A DNA stretch of 16,634 nt from Thermoflexales bacterium (GTDB lineage Bacteria > Chloroflexota > Anaerolineae > B4-G1 > SLSP01): contig WFQZ01000114.1 of assembly GCA_015486785.1 (NCBI GenBank), positions 1 through 16,634 of the forward strand, written 5' to 3'. The notes under the pieces were generated by a model. The model did no database searches and was not told the DNA's origin. It was given only the letters and a program-made list of their open reading frames with translations. Position numbers and translations under genes: made by a program. Positions 6,114-15,442 of this stretch are shown one piece after another (the stretch's first letter is position 1; each line of letters begins with the position of its first letter).

Positions 6114-6487
6114 TTTGAATCGATAGGAGGAAGTTGGGCGTTGAGCAGCAGCCGCACCGAAAGCGGCAAGTTGTTTTTGCTGAGGTAAGTCCGCACGTCG
6201 GAAAGAGCTTTCTGATACAGCTCCAGCAGTGACTGATCATCGCCCTTGAACCCGCTGATCGTGCGCCGGGCGCAAGTGCAACATCCTAACGAGGCGCGGT
6301 AACTGTCCAAATCGCACGTCAGGCAACTGCCCAGCTTGCTCATCATCAAGCCGAAGGCAATAGCCTCTTCGTGGTTCGGGGGCATGGTGAGGATGCGGGC
6401 AACTAGAGCTTGCCATTTGGGGCCGCGCAAGTCTCGTAGCTGATAAATACAGCGTGGGGGAAAGAGTATTTCACTATCTGGATACAT
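6110..6487 (-). CDS. Conserved-looking Cys-rich protein of unknown function
   Basis: A 125-residue protein that I do not recognise. It has no signal peptide or membrane segment, so it is probably cytosolic. Six cysteines occur, five of them in a cluster: C55, C58, C69, C70 and C72, a CxxC-x10-CCxC pattern that could bind a metal or form a redox site. The flanks look helical, with FGLMMSKLG before the cluster and SLLELYQKALSDVRTYL after it. It is the first gene of a two-gene unit, and its stop overlaps the start of the hydrolase gene. The ATG at 6487 lacks a clear ribosome binding site, so the start is less certain; no good internal alternative stands out. Confidence 0.7.
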   Translation of the reverse strand: MYPDSEILFPPRCIYQLRDLRGPKWQALVARILTMPPNHEEAIAFGLMMSKLGSCLTCDLDSYRASLGCCTCARRTISGFKGDDQSLLELYQKALSDVRTYLSKNNLPLSVRLLLNAQLPPIDSK

Positions 6488-6517
6488 TGATGATTTATGA
6501 TTCCATTGTCAAAGATA

Positions 6518-6535
6518 GCGCGTTTAACAACGCGC
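6518..6535. repeat. Short perfect inverted repeat upstream of the Cys-rich gene
   Basis: GCGCGTT-TAAC-AACGCGC is a 7-bp dyad with a 4-nt spacer. On the minus strand it sits just upstream of a TTGACA-like hexamer (6507-6512), about 30 nt before the predicted start codon. It could be an operator or a small hairpin. I found no good -10 to match the hexamer. Confidence 0.4.
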
Positions 6536-6653
6536 GAGGTATTTTATCATAACCGAGGGGCGGCGTCAATGGTTTTGCCGAAAATTTTTCCCGAAAAGAG
6601 GTAATTGCTCCTCTTGAGGGTGGGAAACAGGTGTTTGAAATGCTCCGGCCTTC

Positions 6654-6681
6654 TTGACAATCATCTTGAACTCCCTATAAT
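6654..6681 (+). promoter_or_regulatory. valS promoter
   Basis: Perfect TTGACA (6654-6659) and perfect TATAAT (6676-6681) with a 16-bp spacer. Transcription should start near 6688, at the beginning of the T-box leader. The region between 6540 and 6650 holds no gene I can support. Confidence 0.9.
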
Positions 6682-6687
6682 CTTTTT

Positions 6688-6961
6688 AACTTAACATCCC
6701 CAAAGACGATGAAGGGGAAGAGTAAGTGGGAGTGCCTGGACAGAGAGGCAAGTCGTGGCTGAGAGCTTGCCACAGGTTCCCCCACCGAACGTCGCCCTGG
6801 AGTTGAGCACTGAACTGTGAGTAAGTGACTACGGGTTCGCCCGTTATCGCGAGCATCCTTCGCCTGTGGGCCGAGGATGGCAAAGTTGCGCCGGATGCTC
6901 CGGCGAATCAGGGTGGTACCGCGGAGTCCCTTCCGTCCCTGGACGGAGGGGACTCTTTTTG
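6688..6961 (+). ncRNA. T-box riboswitch controlling valS (valine, specifier GTC)
   Basis: The leader senses uncharged tRNA and decides between termination and readthrough into valS. Stem I: GTGGG (6726-6730) pairs with CCCAC (6781-6785), above a loop whose 3' side carries GAAC then GTC (6791-6793), a valine codon placed as the specifier. The lower stem is AGGG (6713-6716) with CCCT (6795-6798). A stem III candidate is CATCCT/AGGATG around 6854-6879. The T-box motif GGGTGGTACCGCG (6911-6923) has TGGT, complementary to the ACCA end of tRNA-Val. Part of this region is also used by the terminator at 6924. Exact antiterminator pairing is not settled by eye. Confidence 0.93.
6924..6960 (+). terminator. 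T-box conditional terminator before valS
   Basis: GAGTCCC (6924-6930) pairs with GGGACTC (6949-6955), extended inward by a T-G pair and TCCGTCC/GGACGGA, and followed by TTTTT (6956-6960). It starts right after the T-box motif, as expected for a helix that competes with the antiterminator. Confidence 0.92.
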
Positions 6962-7023
6962 TGCCGCCGAGCATTGTCGTTACTTAATCAGAGGAGTTTC
7001 TATTTTTCAGAGGAGGTCGCAGC

Positions 7024-9756
<2,733 letters not shown>

Positions 9757-9769
9757 GCATCATTCACCA

Positions 9770-9800
9770 AACGGGGAGGCTTGTCCAAAGCCTCCCCGTT
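9770..9800 (+). terminator. Hairpin between valS and the TauE/SafE gene
   Basis: A perfect 13-bp GC-rich stem (9770-9782 with 9788-9800) has a 5-nt loop. The following bases (CATTCTG) are a poor T-tract, so it may be a leaky terminator or a processing or stability hairpin. I see no separate promoter for the next gene. Confidence 0.6.
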
Positions 9801-9819
9801 CATTCTGTAAGGAGACCTA

Positions 9820-10614
9820 ATGCTAACCTACGCGCTCGTAAGTATTTCCATCTTCGTTGTTGCTGTGCTGATGACCATGGCCGGCAAAGGCGGCGGAAAT
9901 TTCTACGTGGTGATCCTGGCCCTGGCCGGTATCCCAATGTATCAAGCCGCCGCAACCGGGCAATTCATCCTCTTCACCGCCTCCGTGGCCGCGATGACCG
10001 TCTTCCACAAGCGCAAGACCGTATCCTGGCCTCTGGCGATCTTCATCGGGAGCACCACCGCGCTGGCGGCTCTGGGCGGCGGATATTTCTCGCACTTGTT
10101 CAGCGGACTGGTGCTCAAGCTGTTCTTCGCGCTGATGCTGGGCATCGCCGGGGCGGTGATGTTCCTGCCGGTGCCGCAAGGCCACGCCCAGGAAGGCAAA
10201 TTCGGGGTCATCTCGTTCAAGTCGGGCGACGAGCGATACCACATCAACTTGTGGATCGCGCTGCCGATCACGCTGCTGACCGGGTTCGCCTCCGGGATGG
10301 TGGGCGTGTCCGGCGGCTCATTCCTGGTGCCGTTGATGGTGCTGGCCTGCGGCGTGCCGATGCGCATCGCCGTGGGGACCGCCTCCACGCTGATCGCCGC
10401 CACCTCGCTGATGGGGTTCAGCGGGCACGCGCTGCGCGGCGATTTCAACGCCCTCTATGCCGTGCCGCTGGCCGTGATCACCGTTCTGGGCGGCTTGCTG
10501 GGCAGCCGATTGACCATGCAAGCCCGCTCGCACCACCTGAAAGCCTTGTTTGCCGTCACTAACTGGTTGGCCGCGCTCATCATGGTCTACAACGCCCTGC
10601 ACAGCGGCGGCTGA
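9820..10614 (+). CDS. TauE/SafE-family membrane permease (sulfite exporter family)
   Basis: A 264-residue integral membrane protein with about eight hydrophobic segments in two related halves. Each half carries a glycine-rich motif: MAGKGGGNFYVVIL (20-33) and GVSGGSFLVPLM (162-173). These are hallmarks of the TauE/SafE family, whose members export or import sulfur compounds, organic anions or metal-linked anions. A hydrophilic loop at about 120-141 (GHAQEGKFG to GDERYH) separates the halves. The substrate cannot be told. The ATG has AAGGAG 5 nt before it. It lies 63 nt after valS across a hairpin and may depend on readthrough. Its TGA stop is part of an 8-bp palindrome shared with the convergent adaptor gene. 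Confidence 0.88.
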   Translation: MLTYALVSISIFVVAVLMTMAGKGGGNFYVVILALAGIPMYQAAATGQFILFTASVAAMTVFHKRKTVSWPLAIFIGSTTALAALGGGYFSHLFSGLVLKLFFALMLGIAGAVMFLPVPQGHAQEGKFGVISFKSGDERYHINLWIALPITLLTGFASGMVGVSGGSFLVPLMVLACGVPMRIAVGTASTLIAATSLMGFSGHALRGDFNALYAVPLAVITVLGGLLGSRLTMQARSHHLKALFAVTNWLAALIMVYNALHSGG

Positions 10615-10616
10615 CG

Positions 10617-11852
10617 TCAGCGGCGGGTCGCCGCGAACCGCGCATCGGCGGGCATGCCGGGCTTGAGCAGCCGCGCCGGGTTGGGCACGCGAATTTCCAC
10701 CGCGTAAAAGGTGTTCAAGCGGCCCTCGGTGGTGGCGACGTTGCGCGGCGTGAACTCCGGGCGGTCACTGATGCGCGTGAGCCGTCCGGCGAAGCTGCGT
10801 CCGGGGAAACTGTCCACCGTCACGGAAACCGCTTGCCCCAGGTGGACTTCCCCGACGCGGTTTTCGGGCACGTAGACGGTCAAATGCACCACGCTGAGAT
10901 CGGCCAGCGTGAGGATCGGGGCGGCGGGCGCGGCGATTTCGCCGGGGCGCATCGCTTGGCTCACGATGGTGCCGGAGATGGGGCTGGTGATGGTGCATTT
11001 GGCGATCTTGGCCTTGAGCACCGCCGCTTCGGCCTCGGCCTGACGCACCGCCGCTTCGGCCACCGCGACCTCCTCCGGCGTGGGGCGCGAGAGCAAGTCC
11101 GCCAGCTTGGCCTTAGCCACCGTCACCCCGGCTTCGGCGGCGCGATATTGCCCCTCGGCGGCGTGTGCTTGGGCGATGTACCCCAACGGCTGCGCCTTCA
11201 TCTGCTGCAAGTGCGTCAGCAACGCTTGGGCCGTCTGCTGATTGGCCTGCGCGGCGGCCAACGCCTCCTCGGCGGCCTGCAACTGCAACTCGTCCGCTTG
11301 CCGCTCCACGCTGCCCTCGGCGTGCAGGCCGGAAAGCACCCGCTGCCGTTCCAATTGTGCGCGGGCCTGCTCCACCCCTTGGGCGGCTAAATCCACCTGC
11401 GTTTGCGCATCAATGATCTGCGTGTTGATCGCCTGGGGATTCTGCACCACCGCCAGCGCGTCTTGCCACGCCTGCCAAGCACTATCGCGCTGCGCCTCGG
11501 CCAACTGTAACGCGGCCCGCGCGGCGTCAATTTCCTCTTGGCGGGGGCCGGCCCGCACTTGATCCAGTTTGGCTTGCGCCGTAGCGATGCCCGCTTCCGC
11601 CGGGGAGAGTTGCAGCAGGTACGGCGTGGCGTCCAACGTCACCAGCACCTCGCCCGCCGCGACCTCTTGCCCCGTGGTGTGCGGGATGGACACGATCCGC
11701 CCGCCCAGCTCGCCGGCGATGCGTACCTCGGTGGCGCGGATCGTGCCCGAAGCGACCAGCTCCTCCGCCGTAGCTTCCTGCGCCACGGCGCGACATCCGC
11801 CGAACAGCAGGAGCACGCTCAACACCAGCGGGAGCGTCCGCCGCGCGTTCAT
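10617..11852 (-). CDS. HlyD-family membrane fusion/adaptor protein 1, probable lipoprotein
   Basis: A 411-residue periplasmic-adaptor-type protein. The N terminus is a signal ending LLLFGGC (C20), a slightly atypical lipobox. After it comes the barrel-sandwich half GTIRATEVRIAGELGGRI (from about 36). A long Ala/Gln/Glu-rich coiled coil follows (about 85-285), then the second lipoyl half (TSPISGTIV), and a beta-barrel with LTVYVPENRVGEV. The end, LLKPGMPADARF, is typical. Such proteins work with ABC exporters. The start ATG overlaps the stop of adaptor 2 (ATGA) and has GGAGG 4 nt upstream. It is the last gene of the operon and a clear paralogue of adaptor 2. Confidence 0.92.
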   Translation of the reverse strand: MNARRTLPLVLSVLLLFGGCRAVAQEATAEELVASGTIRATEVRIAGELGGRIVSIPHTTGQEVAAGEVLVTLDATPYLLQLSPAEAGIATAQAKLDQVRAGPRQEEIDAARAALQLAEAQRDSAWQAWQDALAVVQNPQAINTQIIDAQTQVDLAAQGVEQARAQLERQRVLSGLHAEGSVERQADELQLQAAEEALAAAQANQQTAQALLTHLQQMKAQPLGYIAQAHAAEGQYRAAEAGVTVAKAKLADLLSRPTPEEVAVAEAAVRQAEAEAAVLKAKIAKCTITSPISGTIVSQAMRPGEIAAPAAPILTLADLSVVHLTVYVPENRVGEVHLGQAVSVTVDSFPGRSFAGRLTRISDRPEFTPRNVATTEGRLNTFYAVEIRVPNPARLLKPGMPADARFAATRR

Positions 11853-13297
11853 CGTGCCTCCGCAAAGGTCACGTCGGCGGGCATGCCGGGCTTGAGCAAG
11901 CCGCTCTGGTTATCCAGGCGGATGCGCACCGCGAAGACCAGATTTTCGCGCTCCTCCTGGGTGGCGACGTTGCGCGGGGTGAACTCGGCCACGTCCGAGA
12001 TGTATGCCACGTGCCCGCCGAAGGATCGGTCGGGGAAACTGTCCACGGTCACCGTGACCGGCTGCTCCGGCCACACGTCGCCCATGCGATTTTCCGGCAC
12101 GTAGACGGTGAGGGACATATCGCGGAGATCGGCCAGCGTGAGCAGCGTTGCCCCCGGCGAAGCGACCTCCCCACGGGCGATCACCAGGTCCAGCACGGTG
12201 CCGTCGCGCGGCGCGGTGATGGTCATCATCTCCCGCTGCTGCTGCAAAGCGTCCAAAGCCGCGTGTGCTTGCGCCACCTGGGCCTTGAAGACGGCCAAAT
12301 CCTGCTCGGTGAGGCCGTTGCGCAGTCCTTGCACCTGGATGCGGGCCAATTCCGCTTGCGCCTGCATCTGGGCCAGCGTGCCGCTCACCGTGTGCGCTTG
12401 GGAAAGCAAGGTCTGCGGTTGTGCCCGCTGGGCGTAAAGATCGGCCAGCTTCTTTTCCAGCCCCTTGCGCTGCGCTGTGGCAGCGTTCACGCCGACCCAC
12501 GCTTGCCACCAGGTGTTGGGCAGCAGTTGCGCTTCCAGCGGAAAGGAAACATTCACCCATTTGTAGAGATCGTAGTGCCCGTTTTTGATCACCACCTCAA
12601 AATCGCCCTGGGTGTAATCGCCATCCGGGATGTCGGGCAGTGGCGGGAGGATGTCGCGGAGTTCCGGGGGGATGTTGTTGAGCAGATCGGCGACCTCGCC
12701 GCCGGAGACGTGGGCCTTGTATCGTCCGCCGTTGCCGAGCTTGGCCCGCGCCTCATCCAACCGGTTTTTGCCCAGCTCCACCGCGTCTTTGAGCGCGATG
12801 GCTTGCGCTTCCTTGTGCCGCGCGGCTTCCAATTGCGCCTTCGTCACCGCGATTTGCAAATCCAACTCTTGCGGCCAATCCACCAGCGATTGGGTATCGC
12901 TGAGGGATTGCCGCGCGGCCTGCACGCCCGCTTCGGCTTGCTGCAACTGCGCTTCGGCCACGGCGATTTGGCCGGGGCGTGCCCCCGCCTGCGCTTGCGC
13001 CAATCCCGCCTCGGCCATTGCCACCATCGCTTGCGCGGCTTGGATTTGGGCATCAAGCAAGGTGGTATCCAGTTGCACCAGCGGTTGCCCTTTCGTCACC
13101 GTGTCGGAGGCGGAAACGGTGATCGTCAGCACCTGCCCGCCGAACTCGCTGGCGACGTTGACCTCCTCGGCTTGGATGATGCCGCTGGCTTGCAATGCCT
13201 TGCGCTGCTCTTGGCCGATCTCCGCGATCCGCCGACAGGCCGTCAACGCGCCCAGCAGCGCGATCCCGCCTAAGATAGCCCATAAAACTCGTCTCAT
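11849..13297 (-). CDS. HlyD-family membrane fusion/adaptor protein 2, lipoprotein, with inserted region
   Basis: A 482-residue paralogue of the next gene. The signal ends in a good lipobox, LTAC (C21). Lipoyl-like halves lie at about 36-80 and 358-390, with a coiled-coil hairpin between. The barrel region LTVYVPENRMGDVW to EFTPRNVATQEER and the end LLKPGMPADVTF match adaptor 1 closely. Unlike adaptor 1, the hairpin is interrupted at about 188-265 by a region rich in Gly, Pro, Tyr and Trp (for example PPLPDIPDGDY and TWWQAWVG). I chose ATG 13297 because it overlaps the ATPase stop (ATGA) and has GGAGG 4 nt upstream; the longer open frame runs back into the ATPase gene and is not real. Confidence 0.9.
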   Translation of the reverse strand: MRRVLWAILGGIALLGALTACRRIAEIGQEQRKALQASGIIQAEEVNVASEFGGQVLTITVSASDTVTKGQPLVQLDTTLLDAQIQAAQAMVAMAEAGLAQAQAGARPGQIAVAEAQLQQAEAGVQAARQSLSDTQSLVDWPQELDLQIAVTKAQLEAARHKEAQAIALKDAVELGKNRLDEARAKLGNGGRYKAHVSGGEVADLLNNIPPELRDILPPLPDIPDGDYTQGDFEVVIKNGHYDLYKWVNVSFPLEAQLLPNTWWQAWVGVNAATAQRKGLEKKLADLYAQRAQPQTLLSQAHTVSGTLAQMQAQAELARIQVQGLRNGLTEQDLAVFKAQVAQAHAALDALQQQREMMTITAPRDGTVLDLVIARGEVASPGATLLTLADLRDMSLTVYVPENRMGDVWPEQPVTVTVDSFPDRSFGGHVAYISDVAEFTPRNVATQEERENLVFAVRIRLDNQSGLLKPGMPADVTFAEAR

Positions 13298-14244
13298 ACG
13301 CCCTCCGAGTGTTTGACCGTAGCGATGAACACATCTTCCAGCGACGGCGCGATCCACGAGATGGCCGTCACCGGCACGCCATCGGCGGCGAGGAGCGCGG
13401 CGAGGGCCGGTTTCAGCTCCGCCACGTCCGGCACCACCACGTGAACTTGCGAACCGTAGAGCGCAACTTCCTGCAAGGGCAAGCGTCCCTCCCGCTGCGC
13501 CGTCTTGAGGGTGCGCATCGCCGCGTCGGCGTCGGGGGTGCTGACTTCCAGCACGTGCCCGCGCATCTGGGTTTCCTTGAGCCGCGCCGGAGTATCCAAG
13601 GCCACCAATTTCCCGTGGCTGAGGAAGCCCACGCGCTGACACAGCTCCGCTTCATCCATGTAGTGGGTCGTCACCAGCACGGTGACGCCTTGCTGCGCCA
13701 TCAGGTAGATCAGCTCCCAAAACTCGCGGCGGCTGATCGGGTCAACTCCGGCGGTCGGCTCGTCGAGGAAGACGACTTGCGGCTCATGCACGATGGCGCA
13801 TCCTAAGGCCAGCCGCTGCTTCCAGCCGCCGGAGAGGTTGCGGGTGAGCACGTTCTCCCGCCCCTTGAGATCGGCCATCTCGATGATCTGCGCTTCGCGC
13901 CGGCGCAGCTTGCGGCGCGAAAGTCCATACGCCAGGCCGTAGAAGCGGATATTTTCGCGGGCGGTCAGGTCGTTGTAGAGTGTGAAGAGCTGCGACATAT
14001 AGCCGACGTGCGCCTGCATAGCTTTGGCCTGCGTGGCCGGATCGAAGCCCAGGACTTCCGCCCGCCCTGAGGTGGGGCGCAGCAGCCCCAGGAGCATGCG
14101 GATGGTGGTCGTCTTGCCCGCGCCGTTTGGCCCCAGCCAGCCGTACACTTCCCCCCGATTGACGTAAAAGCTCACGTGATCCACGGCGGTGAAGTCGCCG
14201 AACTTTTTGGTCAGGTCTTCCACGATGATGGGGTGGGATTCCAA
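13294..14244 (-). CDS. ABC transporter ATP-binding protein, ABC-2 (export) type
   Basis: A 316-residue ATPase that would drive export by a partner permease at the membrane. Walker A is GPNGAGKT (38-45), the Q-loop Gln is Q85, the signature is LSGGW (137-141), Walker B is VVFLDE (157-162) and the H-loop is H194 in TTHYMDEAE. The C-terminal roughly 90 residues form the regulatory extension of the DrrA/CcmA/YadG-like ABC-2 group, ending ISWIAPSLEDVFI. The start is TTG with GGAGG 8 nt before it, 16 nt after the rluD-like gene. The adaptor genes follow with overlapping stops and starts. No ABC-2 permease is found in the window, which is unusual for this gene type. Confidence 0.94.
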   Translation of the reverse strand: MESHPIIVEDLTKKFGDFTAVDHVSFYVNRGEVYGWLGPNGAGKTTTIRMLLGLLRPTSGRAEVLGFDPATQAKAMQAHVGYMSQLFTLYNDLTARENIRFYGLAYGLSRRKLRRREAQIIEMADLKGRENVLTRNLSGGWKQRLALGCAIVHEPQVVFLDEPTAGVDPISRREFWELIYLMAQQGVTVLVTTHYMDEAELCQRVGFLSHGKLVALDTPARLKETQMRGHVLEVSTPDADAAMRTLKTAQREGRLPLQEVALYGSQVHVVVPDVAELKPALAALLAADGVPVTAISWIAPSLEDVFIATVKHSEGV

Positions 14245-14260
14245 CGGCCTCGCCTCCGAC

Positions 14261-15211
14261 TCAACGCGCCAGCTCGTCCGGCGGCAAGCCCAACTCGGCC
14301 AGCACGGCCCGGAAGTCAGCCGGTAGGGGCGCGGTAAAGGTCAACGACCGTCCGTCGGTCGGGTGGGTGAACGTCAGTTGGTGGGCGTGCAGACATTGAC
14401 GCGGCACGGGCAGCGGACTGCGTGCCGGCCCGTAGACTTGATCCCCCAGCACCGGATGGCCCAGCCAGGCAAAGTGAACCCGAATTTGATGCGTGCGTCC
14501 GGTGAGCAGGCGGACGCGCACCAGGCTGTACGCTCGCCCCTGAGCGTCCCGCAGCAAGTGCAGTTGTTGATAGCGCGTCTGCGCCGTGCGGCCTCGCGCG
14601 TTCACCGCCATCCGCTGGCGATGGACGCGATGGCGACCGATGGGCGCGTCAATCAGCCCCTCCGGGCGGGGCAACGCGCCGATCAGCAAGGCGAGGTAGA
14701 ACTTCTGCACGGTACGTTGCTTGAATTGCTGTTGCAGGCTGCGGATGGCGCGGTCGTTCTTGGCGACCACCAGCACGCCCGACGTGTCCTTATCCAGCCG
14801 GTGGACGATCCCTGGGCGCAGCTTCCCGCCGATACCGCCCAAGTCCGGGCAGTGTGCCAAGAGCGCGTTGACCAGCGTGCCATCAGGATTCCCCGCGCCG
14901 GGGTGAACGACCATGCCGGCGGCCTTGTTCAACACCACCAAGTCGGCGTCCTCGTAGAGAATCTCCAGCGGCAGCGGCTCGGCCCGCAAGTGCGTCTCCT
15001 GCGGCGGCGGGACGCACACCCGCACCACGTCGCCGGAGCGCACCTTGTACGAAGTTCGCACCGTCGCCCCGTTGACCGTCGCTTGACCGGCGGCCAGCAA
15101 TCGCTGCGCTGCCGCGCGGGATAGGTCGCGGCGTGTCTCCGCGATGAGTTTGTCAACACGGGTGCCGGCGGCCTTCGTCACCGTCAGCGTAAAACAACGT
15201 TCCTGGGTCAT
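14261..15211 (-). CDS. RluA/RluD-family 23S rRNA (or tRNA) pseudouridine synthase
   Basis: A 316-residue enzyme that converts specific uridines to pseudouridine. The N-terminal S4 RNA-binding domain (about 15-70) includes VDKLIAE and AAQRLLAAGQATVNG. The catalytic domain shows LVVLNKAAGMVVHPG and HRLDKDTSG with catalytic Asp D140, then LTGRTHQIRVH and HPVLGDQVYG. Length fits RluD-type proteins. I chose ATG 15211 because GAGG lies 6 nt upstream; a TTG 6 nt earlier would sit directly on that site. It is first in the operon with the ABC genes, which is probably a placement of convenience. Whether the target is the RluD site cannot be told. Confidence 0.93.
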   Translation of the reverse strand: MTQERCFTLTVTKAAGTRVDKLIAETRRDLSRAAAQRLLAAGQATVNGATVRTSYKVRSGDVVRVCVPPPQETHLRAEPLPLEILYEDADLVVLNKAAGMVVHPGAGNPDGTLVNALLAHCPDLGGIGGKLRPGIVHRLDKDTSGVLVVAKNDRAIRSLQQQFKQRTVQKFYLALLIGALPRPEGLIDAPIGRHRVHRQRMAVNARGRTAQTRYQQLHLLRDAQGRAYSLVRVRLLTGRTHQIRVHFAWLGHPVLGDQVYGPARSPLPVPRQCLHAHQLTFTHPTDGRSLTFTAPLPADFRAVLAELGLPPDELAR

Positions 15212-15244
15212 AGGCAACCTCGCTCCAGCGTTATGATTTCACCG

Positions 15245-15272
15245 ATGGTAATGCAGGTTAGGGGAAGAGCAA
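15245..15272 (-). promoter_or_regulatory. Possible promoter of the rluD-ABC-adaptor operon
   Basis: On the minus strand TTGCTC (15267-15272) and TACCAT (15245-15250) are 16 bp apart. Both are weak matches. Its placement, upstream of the first gene and back to back with the transglycosylase promoter, is the main support. Confidence 0.35.
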
Positions 15273-15282
15273 GCGTAAATCA

Positions 15283-15310
15283 TTGACACGCACCCGAAAC
15301 CTCGTATAGT
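15283..15310 (+). promoter_or_regulatory. Promoter of the lytic transglycosylase gene
   Basis: Perfect TTGACA (15283-15288) and TATAGT (15305-15310, 5 of 6) with a 16-bp spacer. Transcription should start near 15318, giving a leader of about 125 nt. Confidence 0.82.
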
Positions 15311-15324
15311 TTTCCTCTGATTTG

Positions 15325-15428
15325 GGGGAAATGATGAGATTCCCCATAGAAAGAACAAGGTGCGATGCCCTTCCGAAGTGCGTTGCACCTACTGACCTCA
15401 AGCTGAGCAGTTACGAAAGAATCTCATC
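15325..15428 (+). ncRNA. Structured leader RNA, riboswitch-like three-way junction, unassigned class
   Basis: Seen in the sequence: P1, a perfect 10-bp helix of 15333-15342 with 15419-15428; P2, an 11-bp stem with two G-T wobbles (15358-15368 with 15380-15390) capped by CTT/AAG; P3, ACTG/CAGT plus CTCA/TGAG (15391-15411), directly abutting P2. P1 ends 2 nt before the GGAG site at 15431-15434. An alternative hairpin, GGGGAA (15325-15330) with TTCCCC (15340-15345), uses part of the P1 5' strand, so the two folds exclude each other. The junction strands 15343-15357 and 15412-15418 are A-rich. I could not match it to a known riboswitch. A ligand-binding or protein-binding role is inference. Confidence 0.55.
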
Positions 15429-15442
15429 CTGGAGAAGAAACG

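Noticed and set aside
6596..6615. AAGAGG/CCTCTT hairpin before the valS promoter
   Set aside because: Only 6 bp, with no T-run on the plus strand and no gene ending there. It looks like chance.
12011..13273. A 420-codon plus-strand frame opposite adaptor 2
   Set aside because: Shadow of the adaptor gene with its repetitive Ala/Gln codons. It has no recognisable domain.
13298..13642. N-terminal extension of adaptor 2 in the open frame
   Set aside because: It lies inside the ABC ATPase gene in another frame. The ATG at 13297 has a ribosome binding site, an ATGA overlap and a lipoprotein signal directly after it.
15325..15428. Assignment of the transglycosylase leader to the c-di-AMP, c-di-GMP, TPP or purine riboswitch classes
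   Set aside because: I looked for the conserved core segments of each and did not find them, so I left the class open.
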